Shown: one piece after another, positions 9,218 through 17,297 of the stretch
Position numbering within the stretch: the first letter of the stretch is position 1
Layout: each line of letters begins with the position of its first letter
Source of the DNA: Bacteroidales bacterium
Lineage (GTDB): Bacteria > Bacteroidota > Bacteroidia > Bacteroidales > WCHB1-69
DNA length: 54,806 bases
Direction: 5' to 3'
Assembly: GCA_017994425.1 (NCBI GenBank)
Contig: JAGOKS010000005.1
Location: forward strand, 1 to 54,806
Notes under the pieces: model-generated
Databases searched by the model: none
What the model saw: only the letters and a program-made list of their open reading frames with translations
What the model was told of the DNA's origin: nothing
Translations under genes and position numbers: made by a program

Positions 9218-10236
9218 TTTCTTTCTAATTCATTAACGCGTTGGATAAGATCAGGTAAAAACTGAATGCTACCCAATGCTTTTAAACCTTTTTCCATCGA
9301 GAGGGCAGGGCTGCCGATTACTTTTAATCCTTGTTTTATGTTTTTATGTATTCCTGCTTGTGAACCGGCTATAACGCCATCCTCAAGCACAATATGGTCT
9401 TTAATACCTACTTGTCCGGCTAAAATACAATTTTTCCCGATTTTTACTGAACCTGCAATACCACAACAAGCAGCGATTACTGTGTTTTCTCCAATTTCAC
9501 AATTATGTGCGATTTGAGTAAGATTGTCAATTTTAACACCTTTCCTTATGATTGTTGAACTAAATGTAGAACGGTCAATACATGTGTTGGCACCAATTTC
9601 TACATTATCTTCTATAATAACATTGCCTAATTGAGGAATTTTTTCATACACATAACTTTCATTGGGCATAAAGCCAAATCCATCCGCCCCGATCACAGCT
9701 CCGGAATGTATAATACAGTCCATACCAATTTTGCAGTCTTCATATATTTTAACGCCGGCATATAAAATGCTGTTATCATTAATGGTAACATTATCACCAA
9801 TATAACTTAATGGATATATTTTTACATTATTGCCAATAGTTACATTTTCTGCAATGACAACCCCTTCTCCAATGTATACTCCATTTCCAACTTTTGTGCT
9901 TTTCGAGACAAAGGCACTTTTAGAAATACCTATTTTTTGAGGTTTCAAGCTTTCATAAAACTGTAAAAGTTTAACAAAAGCTAATTGAGGATTTGAAATG
10001 CGAATTATAGCACAGGTTAAATTTTGTTTAGGAACGAAATCCTCTTTCACAATGACAGCACTCGCTTTTGTACTGTAAATATGAGATTCGTATTTTTTGT
10101 CAATCAAAAAAGCTAATCCGCCATCTTCACCTTCCTCAATTTTAGTAAATTTATAAATGATAGTGTTCGGATTACCTTCTGTTTGACCTCCTAAAATATT
10201 CGCAACTTGCTTAACTGTAAACTTTAAATTTGTCAT
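9205..10236 (-). CDS. lpxD: UDP-3-O-acylglucosamine N-acyltransferase (lipid A synthesis)
   Basis: Third step of lipid A synthesis: N-acylation of UDP-3-O-acylglucosamine using acyl-ACP. An N-terminal uridine-binding domain (residues 1-100) is followed by a left-handed beta-helix built from hexapeptide repeats (about 105-320) and a C-terminal helix. The catalytic histidine is H244 in TQIAHNC, and the conserved IGADGFGF substrate-binding stretch is present. The open frame begins at a TTG three codons earlier; the ATG at 10236 is chosen because [12 protein letters not shown] matches where LpxD proteins normally begin. lpxC/fabZ for the same pathway is 39 kb away. The gene overlaps manA tail-to-tail by 13 bases. 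Confidence 0.93.
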   Translation of the reverse strand: MTNLKFTVKQVANILGGQTEGNPNTIIYKFTKIEEGEDGGLAFLIDKKYESHIYSTKASAVIVKEDFVPKQNLTCAIIRISNPQLAFVKLLQFYESLKPQKIGISKSAFVSKSTKVGNGVYIGEGVVIAENVTIGNNVKIYPLSYIGDNVTINDNSILYAGVKIYEDCKIGMDCIIHSGAVIGADGFGFMPNESYVYEKIPQLGNVIIEDNVEIGANTCIDRSTFSSTIIRKGVKIDNLTQIAHNCEIGENTVIAACCGIAGSVKIGKNCILAGQVGIKDHIVLEDGVIAGSQAGIHKNIKQGLKVIGSPALSMEKGLKALGSIQFLPDLIQRVNELERNQGK

Positions 10237-10257
10237 TCTATGCAATGTTTTTGTTTA

Positions 10258-10265
10258 CAAAAATA
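10258..10265 (-). promoter_or_regulatory. Bacteroidota -7 promoter box (TATTTTTG) for lpxD
   Basis: On the minus strand this reads TATTTTTG (TAnnTTTG), 21 bases upstream of the lpxD ATG. Confidence 0.4.
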
Positions 10266-10338
10266 ATAAATAAAATAGTATAAAAATTGTTTTTTATTAC
10301 TTATTTTTATTCGTGTATTTCTGTATTAAAAAATCATG

Positions 10339-10346
10339 TATTTTTG
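10339..10346 (+). promoter_or_regulatory. Bacteroidota -7 promoter box (TATTTTTG) for the kinase-deaminase cluster
   Basis: TATTTTTG fits TAnnTTTG and lies 36 bases before the ATG at 10383. It falls inside the longer open frame that begins at 10287, which argues that the upstream ATG is not the real start. Confidence 0.5.
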
Positions 10347-10382
10347 TATGCAAATAAAAAAAAAAAATTGCATTCAAAATCA

Positions 10383-10940
10383 ATGGTTATTATTGGTATT
10401 ACAGGAACGATAGGTGCAGGAAAGGGTACAATTGTAGATTACTTAACGTCAAAGAAAAATTTTAAACATTATTCTGTTCGCTTATTTTTGCTAAAAGAAA
10501 TAAAAAAAAGAAATCTTGAACCTAATAGAGATTCAATGGTATTGGTTGCAAATCAATTACGTGAAAAAAACACGTCTTCTTTTATAATTGATGAGTTAAT
10601 GAAAGAAGCTATTGAAAAAAAAACTAATAGTGTAATTGAGAGTATTCGTACTGAAGGGGAGGTGTTATCATTGAGAAAATATCCTAACTTTTATCTTTTC
10701 GCTGTTGATGCTCTTCCTGAAATAAGATATGAACGTATAGTATTGAGGTCTTCAGAAACCGATCATATCAATTATCAAACTTTTATTCAAAATGAGCAAC
10801 GTGAATTTACGTCTAATAATCCTAATAATCAAAATTTGAAAAGATGTATTGAATTATCGGATTTTAAATTCTTAAACAATTTGAGCATACAAGATTTGTA
10901 TAATCAAATTGAAAAAGTTTTATCAAAATTAACACTATAA
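10383..10940 (+). CDS. Small P-loop nucleotide kinase (AAA/dephospho-CoA-kinase-like)
   Basis: A 185-residue P-loop phosphotransferase. The Walker A motif GTIGAGKGT is at residues 8-16, and the rest has the alpha/beta layout of nucleoside/nucleotide kinases with a basic lid-like segment (RYERIVLRSS). It resembles the dephospho-CoA/deoxynucleotide kinase group, often annotated only as an AAA-family ATPase. An immediate downstream dCMP deaminase (3-base gap) suggests a role in deoxynucleotide metabolism, perhaps phosphorylating a dNMP; this is inference from context. The ATG at 10383 is preferred over 10287 because the extra N-terminus is AT-rich, has no conserved look and overlaps a promoter box. 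The true dephospho-CoA kinase cannot be excluded. Confidence 0.7.
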   Translation: MVIIGITGTIGAGKGTIVDYLTSKKNFKHYSVRLFLLKEIKKRNLEPNRDSMVLVANQLREKNTSSFIIDELMKEAIEKKTNSVIESIRTEGEVLSLRKYPNFYLFAVDALPEIRYERIVLRSSETDHINYQTFIQNEQREFTSNNPNNQNLKRCIELSDFKFLNNLSIQDLYNQIEKVLSKLTL

Positions 10941-10943
10941 ATA

Positions 10944-11441
10944 ATGAGTGAAGAAAATAATAAGTACGTTCGTCCTTCTTGGGATGAATATTTTATGGAG
11001 ATTGCAAATACGGTATCTAAACGTGCTACTTGTGATAGGGGACGAAGTGGATGTGTAATTGTGAGGGATAGACAAATTCTTGTAACAGGGTATGTGGGGT
11101 CGCCAATAGGGATGCCGCATTGTGATGAAGTTGGACATCAAATAAAGCAAGTAGTACATGAGGATGGAAAGTGTACCATTCATTGTACACGTACGGTTCA
11201 TGCAGAACAAAACGCTATTTGTCAAGCTGCAAAATTAGGTATTTCACTAAAAGATTCTACCTTGTATTGTCGAATGACTCCTTGCAGAACTTGTGCGATG
11301 TTGATTATTAATTGTGGCATTAAACGTGTCGTTTGTGAAAGAAAATATCACGCGGGTAAAGAATCTGAGGAGATGTTTAAAATATGTGATGTACAATTGG
11401 AATTTATTTATGAAGATGTTTTACAATATGAAAAACAGTAA
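10944..11441 (+). CDS. Deoxycytidylate (dCMP) deaminase family protein
   Basis: Cytoplasmic zinc deaminase converting dCMP to dUMP for thymidylate synthesis (ComEB/DCTD type). Zinc and catalytic residues are visible: H86 and E88 in VHAEQNAI, then C114 and C117 in TPCRTCAM. An extra Cys/His-rich insert between residues 60 and 82 (PHCDEVGHQ ... KCTIHC) is typical of dCMP deaminases and could hold a second zinc. Length 165 is normal. It begins 3 bases after the P-loop kinase gene and its end overlaps the start of the MauE-thioredoxin gene by 14 bases, so the three are expected to be one operon. Confidence 0.9.
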   Translation: MSEENNKYVRPSWDEYFMEIANTVSKRATCDRGRSGCVIVRDRQILVTGYVGSPIGMPHCDEVGHQIKQVVHEDGKCTIHCTRTVHAEQNAICQAAKLGISLKDSTLYCRMTPCRTCAMLIINCGIKRVVCERKYHAGKESEEMFKICDVQLEFIYEDVLQYEKQ

Positions 11442-12393
11442 GTTGGGAAATTATCTTGAATTATTGAGGAATAATAGTGCGATATCAAACATTATTCGTG
11501 TTTGCATAGGTGTAGTTTTTGTATTATCAGCGGTATTAAAATATGCTTCTATTGAAGCTTTCGATTTGTATATTTATGAACATAATCTTTTTAATTTTGC
11601 TATCTCTTCCACATTGACTCGCTTATTAATTGCTGCAGAATTTTCTTTGGGCATTTTTCTTATAGCTAATTTGTTCATTCGTTTTTCTTATACTATTACC
11701 TATGTTTTTTTAATCGCTTTTACCATTTATTTGCTTATGCAGCCTTATTTGTTTGATGTACAAATAAATAATTGCTTTTGTTTTGGAGATAAAATTATTT
11801 TAAATCATAAACAGTCCATTACAAAAAATATAATACTTATAATCCTAATGTTGTGTATAAATATAAAGTATTATAAAAAAAGAAAATGCGAACTTTTATT
11901 TTTTATACTTATTGTTCTTTTTAGCCTTTCCAGCTTTATGGCTATAAATGCTCCTGATTATCTATATAAAAAAATATATCATTCAGAAATTCGTATCAAT
12001 AAATTAAGATATTATAATGCATTGAAAAAATCTGAGTCTTACGATTTCTATTCGGAAGGAAGAAAACTTATTTGTTTTTTTTCTCATCATTGTACTTATT
12101 GCAAAAGAGCCTCTCAAAAAATTGAAAAGATACGAATTAAAAATGGAATTCCTTCTGAGCAAATTGTTTGTGTTTTTTGGGATGCGACAGATAGTTCAGA
12201 TGTAAATGAGTTTTTTAAAATTACTAAAGTTGATTTTTCTCGTTATACTTTTTTCCCTATTGATGATTTTTTAAAAATTACCAATGGCCAAATGCCTATT
12301 ATTTTATTTTCAAATAATGGCGAAATAACTAAATCTTTTAATTATGCAGGTTTGGATGAAAGTGAAATGGTGCGTTTTTTAAAGAATAATTAG
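11428..12393 (+). CDS. MauE/DoxX-family membrane protein fused to a thioredoxin-like domain
   Basis: A predicted membrane thiol-redox protein. TM helices cover about residues 20-38, 62-84, 86-106, 131-150 and 155-172. After the third is the CFCFGD motif (C116/C118), the paired-cysteine signature of MauE/DoxX-type proteins. The C-terminal region (about 205-321) is thioredoxin-like with an intact CTYC motif (C222/C225) and a cis-proline-like GQMPIILF. The protein may relay electrons or oxidising equivalents between a membrane CxC pair and the C-terminal CxxC; this is inference. The open frame extends back to 11314, deep in the deaminase gene. The ATG at 11428 is chosen because it begins right before the first plausible TM region and gives a 14-base overlap. 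Its stop lies 7 bases from that of the convergent TerB/DnaJ gene. Confidence 0.75.
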   Translation: MKNSKLGNYLELLRNNSAISNIIRVCIGVVFVLSAVLKYASIEAFDLYIYEHNLFNFAISSTLTRLLIAAEFSLGIFLIANLFIRFSYTITYVFLIAFTIYLLMQPYLFDVQINNCFCFGDKIILNHKQSITKNIILIILMLCINIKYYKKRKCELLFFILIVLFSLSSFMAINAPDYLYKKIYHSEIRINKLRYYNALKKSESYDFYSEGRKLICFFSHHCTYCKRASQKIEKIRIKNGIPSEQIVCVFWDATDSSDVNEFFKITKVDFSRYTFFPIDDFLKITNGQMPIILFSNNGEITKSFNYAGLDESEMVRFLKNN

Positions 12394-12400
12394 ACACTGC

Positions 12401-13165
12401 TTATATTCCTCTTTGTTTTTTTATGCGTTGATAAGCTTCATTTATTTTTGAAAAATTTAATTCAGCTTTCTTTCGGGCAGTTTCTCCTAAATGTTCAATT
12501 TTATCAGGATGGTTTTCAATCGCTAATCGTCGAAATGCTTTTTTGATTTCTTCATTGCTGTCGCTTTCTTTTACGCCTAAAATAGCATAATCATTTTCGG
12601 AAGCACTTGCTTTAGAGGTTTGATATTGACGGTTTTCAGAATATGATTGTTGATGATTATAATAAAAATAAGTGTTTTTTATATACATAAAATCTTGTTG
12701 TCGGATTTGTAAAAGCAAGGATATATTTTCAATTGTGCTTGATTCACTTTGATTTAAATTTCCATCAATATATGCTAATTGAATAAAAAAACGCAATATT
12801 TCCAATCTCTCAGTATAATTAAGAATTTTATTGAGATTTAAACATTCTTTTTCGATAGATATTTTTTCATCTTTGATGTCTTTAAGTATATCAATGGATT
12901 TTGCGGCTGCCACATTTCCAAAATTGCTAATCATGAAATTTTTAAATAAGTATAATTCCGATTTTTGAATGGAGTAATCAGCTTTCATAACGATGGCTGA
13001 AAGTGCAGTTATGCCATGTAATACTGTATCAGGAATTCCATTTTTTTTTGCAGTAGTATTATCAAAAAAACCACCTAATGCAAAGCCGGCAAATAAACCT
13101 ATGGGTCCTCCAATAGCAAATCCAATGATACTAAAAACAATACGTAATAAACATCCTGTTTGCAT
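12401..13165 (-). CDS. TerB-like/DnaJ-domain (DjlA-like) co-chaperone
   Basis: A 254-residue protein with three parts. A glycine-rich hydrophobic N-terminus (about residues 5-35) probably inserts in the membrane. A central helical TerB-like domain covers about 45-165. A C-terminal J domain (about 188-254) carries the invariant HPD in AIENHPDKIEH. The layout matches DjlA-type membrane co-chaperones, which stimulate DnaK ATPase. The gene is the last in a minus-strand run after trkA and trkH with a 1-base gap, so it is probably co-transcribed with potassium uptake. Why they are linked is unclear. J-domain identity is firm; client unknown. Confidence 0.82.
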   Translation of the reverse strand: MQTGCLLRIVFSIIGFAIGGPIGLFAGFALGGFFDNTTAKKNGIPDTVLHGITALSAIVMKADYSIQKSELYLFKNFMISNFGNVAAAKSIDILKDIKDEKISIEKECLNLNKILNYTERLEILRFFIQLAYIDGNLNQSESSTIENISLLLQIRQQDFMYIKNTYFYYNHQQSYSENRQYQTSKASASENDYAILGVKESDSNEEIKKAFRRLAIENHPDKIEHLGETARKKAELNFSKINEAYQRIKKQRGI

Positions 13166-13166
13166 A

Positions 13167-14969
13167 TTATAAATTCAAATTCGTTTTTGCTAATGAATAA
13201 TTGGTATACATTGCTTTCCGAACAACCGATATGGCTATTGTTAAAATAGTGATTCTACCCACAAACATTATTATAATTAATGTAAATTTTCCTACAAACG
13301 TTAATTCGGGTGTTATTCCCATTGATAATCCTACTGTACCTAAGGCTGATATAACTTCAAATATAATTTCTTTAAAACTACATTGAGGGTCTGAAATGGC
13401 TATGATTAAAGAACCAAAAAAGATAATAGTAAGTGAAAATAAAACAACGGCATAGGCGCGGTCAACTAAACTAAAGGGAACAGCTCGGTTACAAATACTA
13501 ACTTCTTTTCTCCCTCGAATAGTTGATAAAGCAGATTTTATTAAAATATAAAAAGTAGTTATTTTTATACCACCAGCAGTAGAACTAGGGGACCCACCGA
13601 TAAACATAAGAACTAAGAAAATAATGATAGTTGGAGTGCTTAGTAAATTAGTATCAAGAAGAGAAAAACCTGCCGTTCTACAGGATATGGTTGAAAAAAA
13701 TGCAGTGCTGATTCTGTCACTTAAAGATGCTCCATGGCTTACATTGTTAAATTCAAAAACAAAAAAAGCAAAAGTTCCGACAGCAATAATTATCAAAGAC
13801 ATTTTAACGATAATGCGAGACATAACTTGTAAACGAGTCCAAAAACGTTTTTTATGTGGATTATGACTTACAGTATAAAATACATCATTTATGGTAATAA
13901 AGCCAATTCCACCAAGAAAGATAAGAAATCCTGTTATATATTGAATGTAATGCTCATGCCTAAATAATGGTGAGGTCATGCCGCCTTCAATAAAGCTAAT
14001 TCCTGCATTATTAAAAGCAGAAATTGCTTGGAAAATAGCCAAAAATAAATTTTCAATGATAGAGTCACTGTAAAATTGATTGTGATTCCAATATAAAAAG
14101 AAAGCAATTGTACCCATTATTTCAATAACAAAAGTATAAATAAAAATTTCTTTTATCAATGAATTAGTGCCACGTAAAGTCGTGCTTAACATTTCTTTCA
14201 TTACAAATTGATAACGTAAATTTTTACCTCTGTAAAAAGAAGTTAAAAAGGTAGCAAAACAAACAATATTTATTCCACCTAATTGAATCAACATTAAAAT
14301 TACAAAATGTCCTTTTAAAGTAAAGGCAGTCGCTACTTCTAACGTTGTAAGACCTGTTACACAGCTTGCACTTGCAGAAATAAATAGTGCATCAATAAAG
14401 CGAATACCATCGGTAGTCATTTCAGGCAACATTAATAAAACAGTTCCTGTCGAAATAAGTAATAAAAAAGAACCAATCATCCATCCTCCAGGTCCAAATT
14501 TTAATTTTGTAAAAAATTGACCAATACTGGAAAAGTCAAATAACATTAAAACAAAGAAATATATCTGGATTATTAGGATGGTAATATTGCTTATATTGGT
14601 TAACTCAAAATTGCTAAAAATTTTATTTTCAATATCTAAATAGAAAACGTATTTAAAAAGAAACCATACAATAATGAACGAAATCATTATGCCTTGGAAC
14701 TTATGTTGTTTGATGTATGCCGTTGAATGTATGGAGAATATTGTACTAATTAGATATTTTAATACATAAAATATTAAACTGCAGTGAATTATTATATTGC
14801 AAAAATATATGCTTTGTTCAGTTTGTTGAAATCCATAGAAATAGGCTATTATGCTTATGGTAAAAAAGGAAACAAAAATACTGATATAGCGTAAACTATT
14901 ATGAACTATATCTATATAATCCCAAACTAATAATTTGATATTTTCTCGTAATTTTCGAAAGATTCTCAC
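13167..14969 (-). CDS. trkH: Potassium uptake protein TrkH/KtrB family
   Basis: Integral-membrane K+ translocation subunit of a Trk/Ktr system. The protein is 600 residues with about 12 hydrophobic helices. The selectivity-filter P-loops, each centred on a glycine, are recognisable: SCVTGLTT, NNAGIS, SCRTAGFS and LGTVGLSMG. There is an N-terminal extension of extra helices (about residues 25-150) before the TrkH core. trkA lies 2 bases upstream in the same direction and a TerB/DnaJ gene 1 base downstream, so this is a compact operon. Gating by the TrkA nucleotide-binding protein is expected from the family. Confidence 0.9.
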   Translation of the reverse strand: MRIFRKLRENIKLLVWDYIDIVHNSLRYISIFVSFFTISIIAYFYGFQQTEQSIYFCNIIIHCSLIFYVLKYLISTIFSIHSTAYIKQHKFQGIMISFIIVWFLFKYVFYLDIENKIFSNFELTNISNITILIIQIYFFVLMLFDFSSIGQFFTKLKFGPGGWMIGSFLLLISTGTVLLMLPEMTTDGIRFIDALFISASASCVTGLTTLEVATAFTLKGHFVILMLIQLGGINIVCFATFLTSFYRGKNLRYQFVMKEMLSTTLRGTNSLIKEIFIYTFVIEIMGTIAFFLYWNHNQFYSDSIIENLFLAIFQAISAFNNAGISFIEGGMTSPLFRHEHYIQYITGFLIFLGGIGFITINDVFYTVSHNPHKKRFWTRLQVMSRIIVKMSLIIIAVGTFAFFVFEFNNVSHGASLSDRISTAFFSTISCRTAGFSLLDTNLLSTPTIIIFLVLMFIGGSPSSTAGGIKITTFYILIKSALSTIRGRKEVSICNRAVPFSLVDRAYAVVLFSLTIIFFGSLIIAISDPQCSFKEIIFEVISALGTVGLSMGITPELTFVGKFTLIIIMFVGRITILTIAISVVRKAMYTNYSLAKTNLNL

Positions 14970-14971
14970 GA

Positions 14972-15667
14972 TTAATTATTGATTTCTACAAATTTTTCAA
15001 TGTCTTTATTTTTTCCGAAAACAACCAAGGTATCTTTGGATAAAATGACCGTCTTAGTATCAGGTACGCCTAATACATGTTGATTGTTTATGTTATTTGT
15101 GATTTTGTCATCACTAAAATCTCTTTTGATAGTTATCAAGCTTAATTTATATTTATCTCGAAAATTTATTTTAGCATAAGCTAATCCACAGATGTTTTTT
15201 GGTGCTATGATTTCCATAACGCTATAGTCATCAGGTAGGTCAAGATATGATACCATACTTGGATTCATTAATCGTCTTGCTACAGAGTTTCCCACTTCCT
15301 GTTCCGGAGAAATGATATCAGTAATTCCCATTTTTTCTAAGATAAAACGTTCATTTCTTCCGGTTGCTCTACACACTATATGGTTGACCCCCAAATCCAG
15401 TAAGAGTGCAGCACAAATTAAGCGTTGTTCAAGAGGATGTCCGATTGAGATAATTACCGCATCAAAACTGGTAATATCTTGCGATAATAATGCCTTTCTT
15501 TCTGTTGCATTCAAAGTAACTGCATAAGCAACCTCGTCACTGATGTTTTCGATTTTATCAGTATTAATGTCGATTGCCATTACTTCTGCTCCTTTTTGCG
15601 AAAGATTTAAAGCAATTGATTTTCCGAATTGTCCAATGCCTATGACTGCAAATTTTTCTAAACGCAT
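14972..15667 (-). CDS. trkA: Trk/Ktr potassium uptake regulatory subunit (NAD-binding, RCK)
   Basis: Peripheral cytoplasmic regulator of TrkH. The N-terminal RCK_N/Rossmann domain shows GIGQFGKSIA (GxGxxG) followed by the acidic residue of AIDIN that binds the ribose of NAD/ATP. The C-terminal RCK_C domain spans about residues 140-231. The 231-residue single-copy length matches KtrA-type rather than the doubled E. coli TrkA. It is the first gene of the minus-strand operon trkA-trkH-TerB/DnaJ. Confidence 0.9.
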   Translation of the reverse strand: MRLEKFAVIGIGQFGKSIALNLSQKGAEVMAIDINTDKIENISDEVAYAVTLNATERKALLSQDITSFDAVIISIGHPLEQRLICAALLLDLGVNHIVCRATGRNERFILEKMGITDIISPEQEVGNSVARRLMNPSMVSYLDLPDDYSVMEIIAPKNICGLAYAKINFRDKYKLSLITIKRDFSDDKITNNINNQHVLGVPDTKTVILSKDTLVVFGKNKDIEKFVEINN

Positions 15668-15686
15668 ATTGATATTTTTTTGATTA

Positions 15687-15694
15687 CAAACATA
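15687..15694 (-). promoter_or_regulatory. Bacteroidota -7 promoter box (TATGTTTG) for trkA
   Basis: Minus-strand TATGTTTG (TAnnTTTG) sits 19 bases upstream of trkA, implying a very short leader. Confidence 0.45.
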
Positions 15695-15746
15695 TATAAT
15701 TTTTAGCTATGAAATAGTTTTTTATTGAAAAAATATTTTAGTGCAA

Positions 15747-15773
15747 AAACGTCATCGTTTTACGATGACGTTT
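15747..15773 (-). terminator. Rho-independent terminator after the OxlT-like gene
   Basis: Inverted repeat with 11-bp perfect arms (15747-15757 and 15763-15773) and a 5-base loop. On the minus strand the stem runs into five T residues. It lies about 35 bases past the stop of the MFS gene and separates it from trkA. Confidence 0.8.
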
Positions 15774-15807
15774 CGTTGATAAGTACATATAAATACGTAT
15801 AGCTATT

Positions 15808-17205
15808 TTATTTTTTAATGTTGGGTAATTCTAAGCCATATCCTTTTTTCTTGTCTTCAGCTTTAAGTAAAAAAGCAAAAACAAGAGCTAATAATCCAAA
15901 TCCTGTAAAGATTAGCATGGGAATAGTATAATTATATGTGTTAACAACGGTATCGTTAACAATAATTTGTCCGGTTATACAATACGTGTTCAGCACCCAT
16001 CCTATAAGAGCAGGCACCCCCATTAATCCCCAATTTTGAACCCAGAAAATTAAAGAATAAGCGGTTCCAAGTTGTTTTTCAGGTATTATTTTAGGAACGG
16101 AAGGCCACATAGCAGAAGGCACTAATGAAAATCCTATACCTAATAAAATTACTAAAATAATTGCAATGCCCGTTTGATTTAAAAATGGTAATGAAAACAT
16201 TGAATGAACAAAAATTAAAATCAAAGAGCCTATTATCATAATAGTAGCTCCTTTCCCTTTTCGGTCATATATATTTCCAAAAAAAGGAGTAAGTATTATT
16301 GTTCCAAAAGGCAATAATGCAGGGATGAGTCCTGCCCAATCTTCGTTTATGTTGAATTTTTGTATCATTAAATCAGTAGCATATTTTAAGAAAGGAAAGA
16401 CAGCGGAATAAAATAATACGCAAAGAATTGCAATAAACCACCATCCTTTATTCGTAATAATTTTACCTATATCTCTAATGCTAAAAGCTTCTTCTTGATC
16501 AATGACATCATTGTCTATGTCAAATTTTGCTTGTGAGGCATCTAATTTTTTATCTTGGAATGTATATATAAAAAATGATATTAATCCGATACAAGCCATA
16601 ATTAAACCTATTAAGAGGGGCATTGACACTGTCCCGAAATATTTGGCAATAGGCAATGAGGTTCCTATTGCCAAGCCTGTGCCAATTCGAGCCGTTGCCA
16701 TTTCCAATCCCATTGCCAAAGCCATTTCTTTACCTTTAAACCATTTAACAATAATCTTTGATACTGTAATCCCTGCAACTTCAACACCGACACCAAAAAT
16801 TGCAAAACCTAATCCAGCAATAAAGACTTGAGCTTTTGTAGTAAATAAAAGCAAATTCCAAACTTGTCCGTCAAGACTATGAGTTGAAACAGCCCAATAC
16901 TTAATACTTATACCAACAACCATAATAATGGTTGCCATTAGCCCTGTAAAACGAACGCCCATTTTATCAAGTATGATGCCACCAAAAATAAGGAAGAATA
17001 AGAAAACATTAAACCAACCGTAAGCGCTGGTGAAAAAACCGTATTCTTCGCTATTCCAAGATAATTGTTGTTCAAGTAATCCCTTTAAAGGAGCCATTAC
17101 ATCCGCTAAATAATAACCGCAAAGCATCGTGAAGGCAACAATAGCTAAAGCTGTCCAACGTGCAATTTTCGAATCTCTTAAAGTTTGTTGAATCTTTTCT
17201 GTCAT
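15808..17205 (-). CDS. Major facilitator superfamily transporter, OxlT (oxalate/formate antiporter)-like
   Basis: A 465-residue inner-membrane carrier with about 12 TM helices and a cytoplasmic central loop (about residues 215-245). The MFS signature between TM2 and TM3 is visible as GGIILDKMGVRFTG, and the second half repeats it as GNIYDRKGKGA. The overall look is that of Bacteroidota proteins annotated OxlT-like or MFS. The substrate, an organic anion or otherwise, cannot be read from sequence. It appears to be a single-gene unit with its own promoter box upstream and a hairpin terminator downstream. Confidence 0.8.
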   Translation of the reverse strand: MTEKIQQTLRDSKIARWTALAIVAFTMLCGYYLADVMAPLKGLLEQQLSWNSEEYGFFTSAYGWFNVFLFFLIFGGIILDKMGVRFTGLMATIIMVVGISIKYWAVSTHSLDGQVWNLLLFTTKAQVFIAGLGFAIFGVGVEVAGITVSKIIVKWFKGKEMALAMGLEMATARIGTGLAIGTSLPIAKYFGTVSMPLLIGLIMACIGLISFFIYTFQDKKLDASQAKFDIDNDVIDQEEAFSIRDIGKIITNKGWWFIAILCVLFYSAVFPFLKYATDLMIQKFNINEDWAGLIPALLPFGTIILTPFFGNIYDRKGKGATIMIIGSLILIFVHSMFSLPFLNQTGIAIILVILLGIGFSLVPSAMWPSVPKIIPEKQLGTAYSLIFWVQNWGLMGVPALIGWVLNTYCITGQIIVNDTVVNTYNYTIPMLIFTGFGLLALVFAFLLKAEDKKKGYGLELPNIKK

Positions 17206-17248
17206 TTTATTATAATTTTATTATTAGTATTATGAATTTAAAATTTTG

Positions 17249-17256
17249 CAAATGTA
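17249..17256 (-). promoter_or_regulatory. Bacteroidota -7 promoter box (TACATTTG) for the MFS gene
   Basis: Minus-strand TACATTTG followed by CA lies 43 bases upstream of the MFS start, in the 92-base gap behind the ABC permease gene. Confidence 0.5.
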
Positions 17257-17297
17257 ATTTTTTTATATATATGTAAATTTTATTATTTTTAATTATT

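Noticed and set aside
10287..10382. Longer N-terminus for the P-loop kinase starting at 10287
   Set aside because: The extension is hydrophobic and Lys-rich without family look, and a promoter box falls within it. The ATG at 10383 begins with the Walker A strand.
13201..13866. Plus-strand frames antisense to trkH
   Set aside because: They are shadows of a well-supported membrane protein gene and have no start context or family motif.
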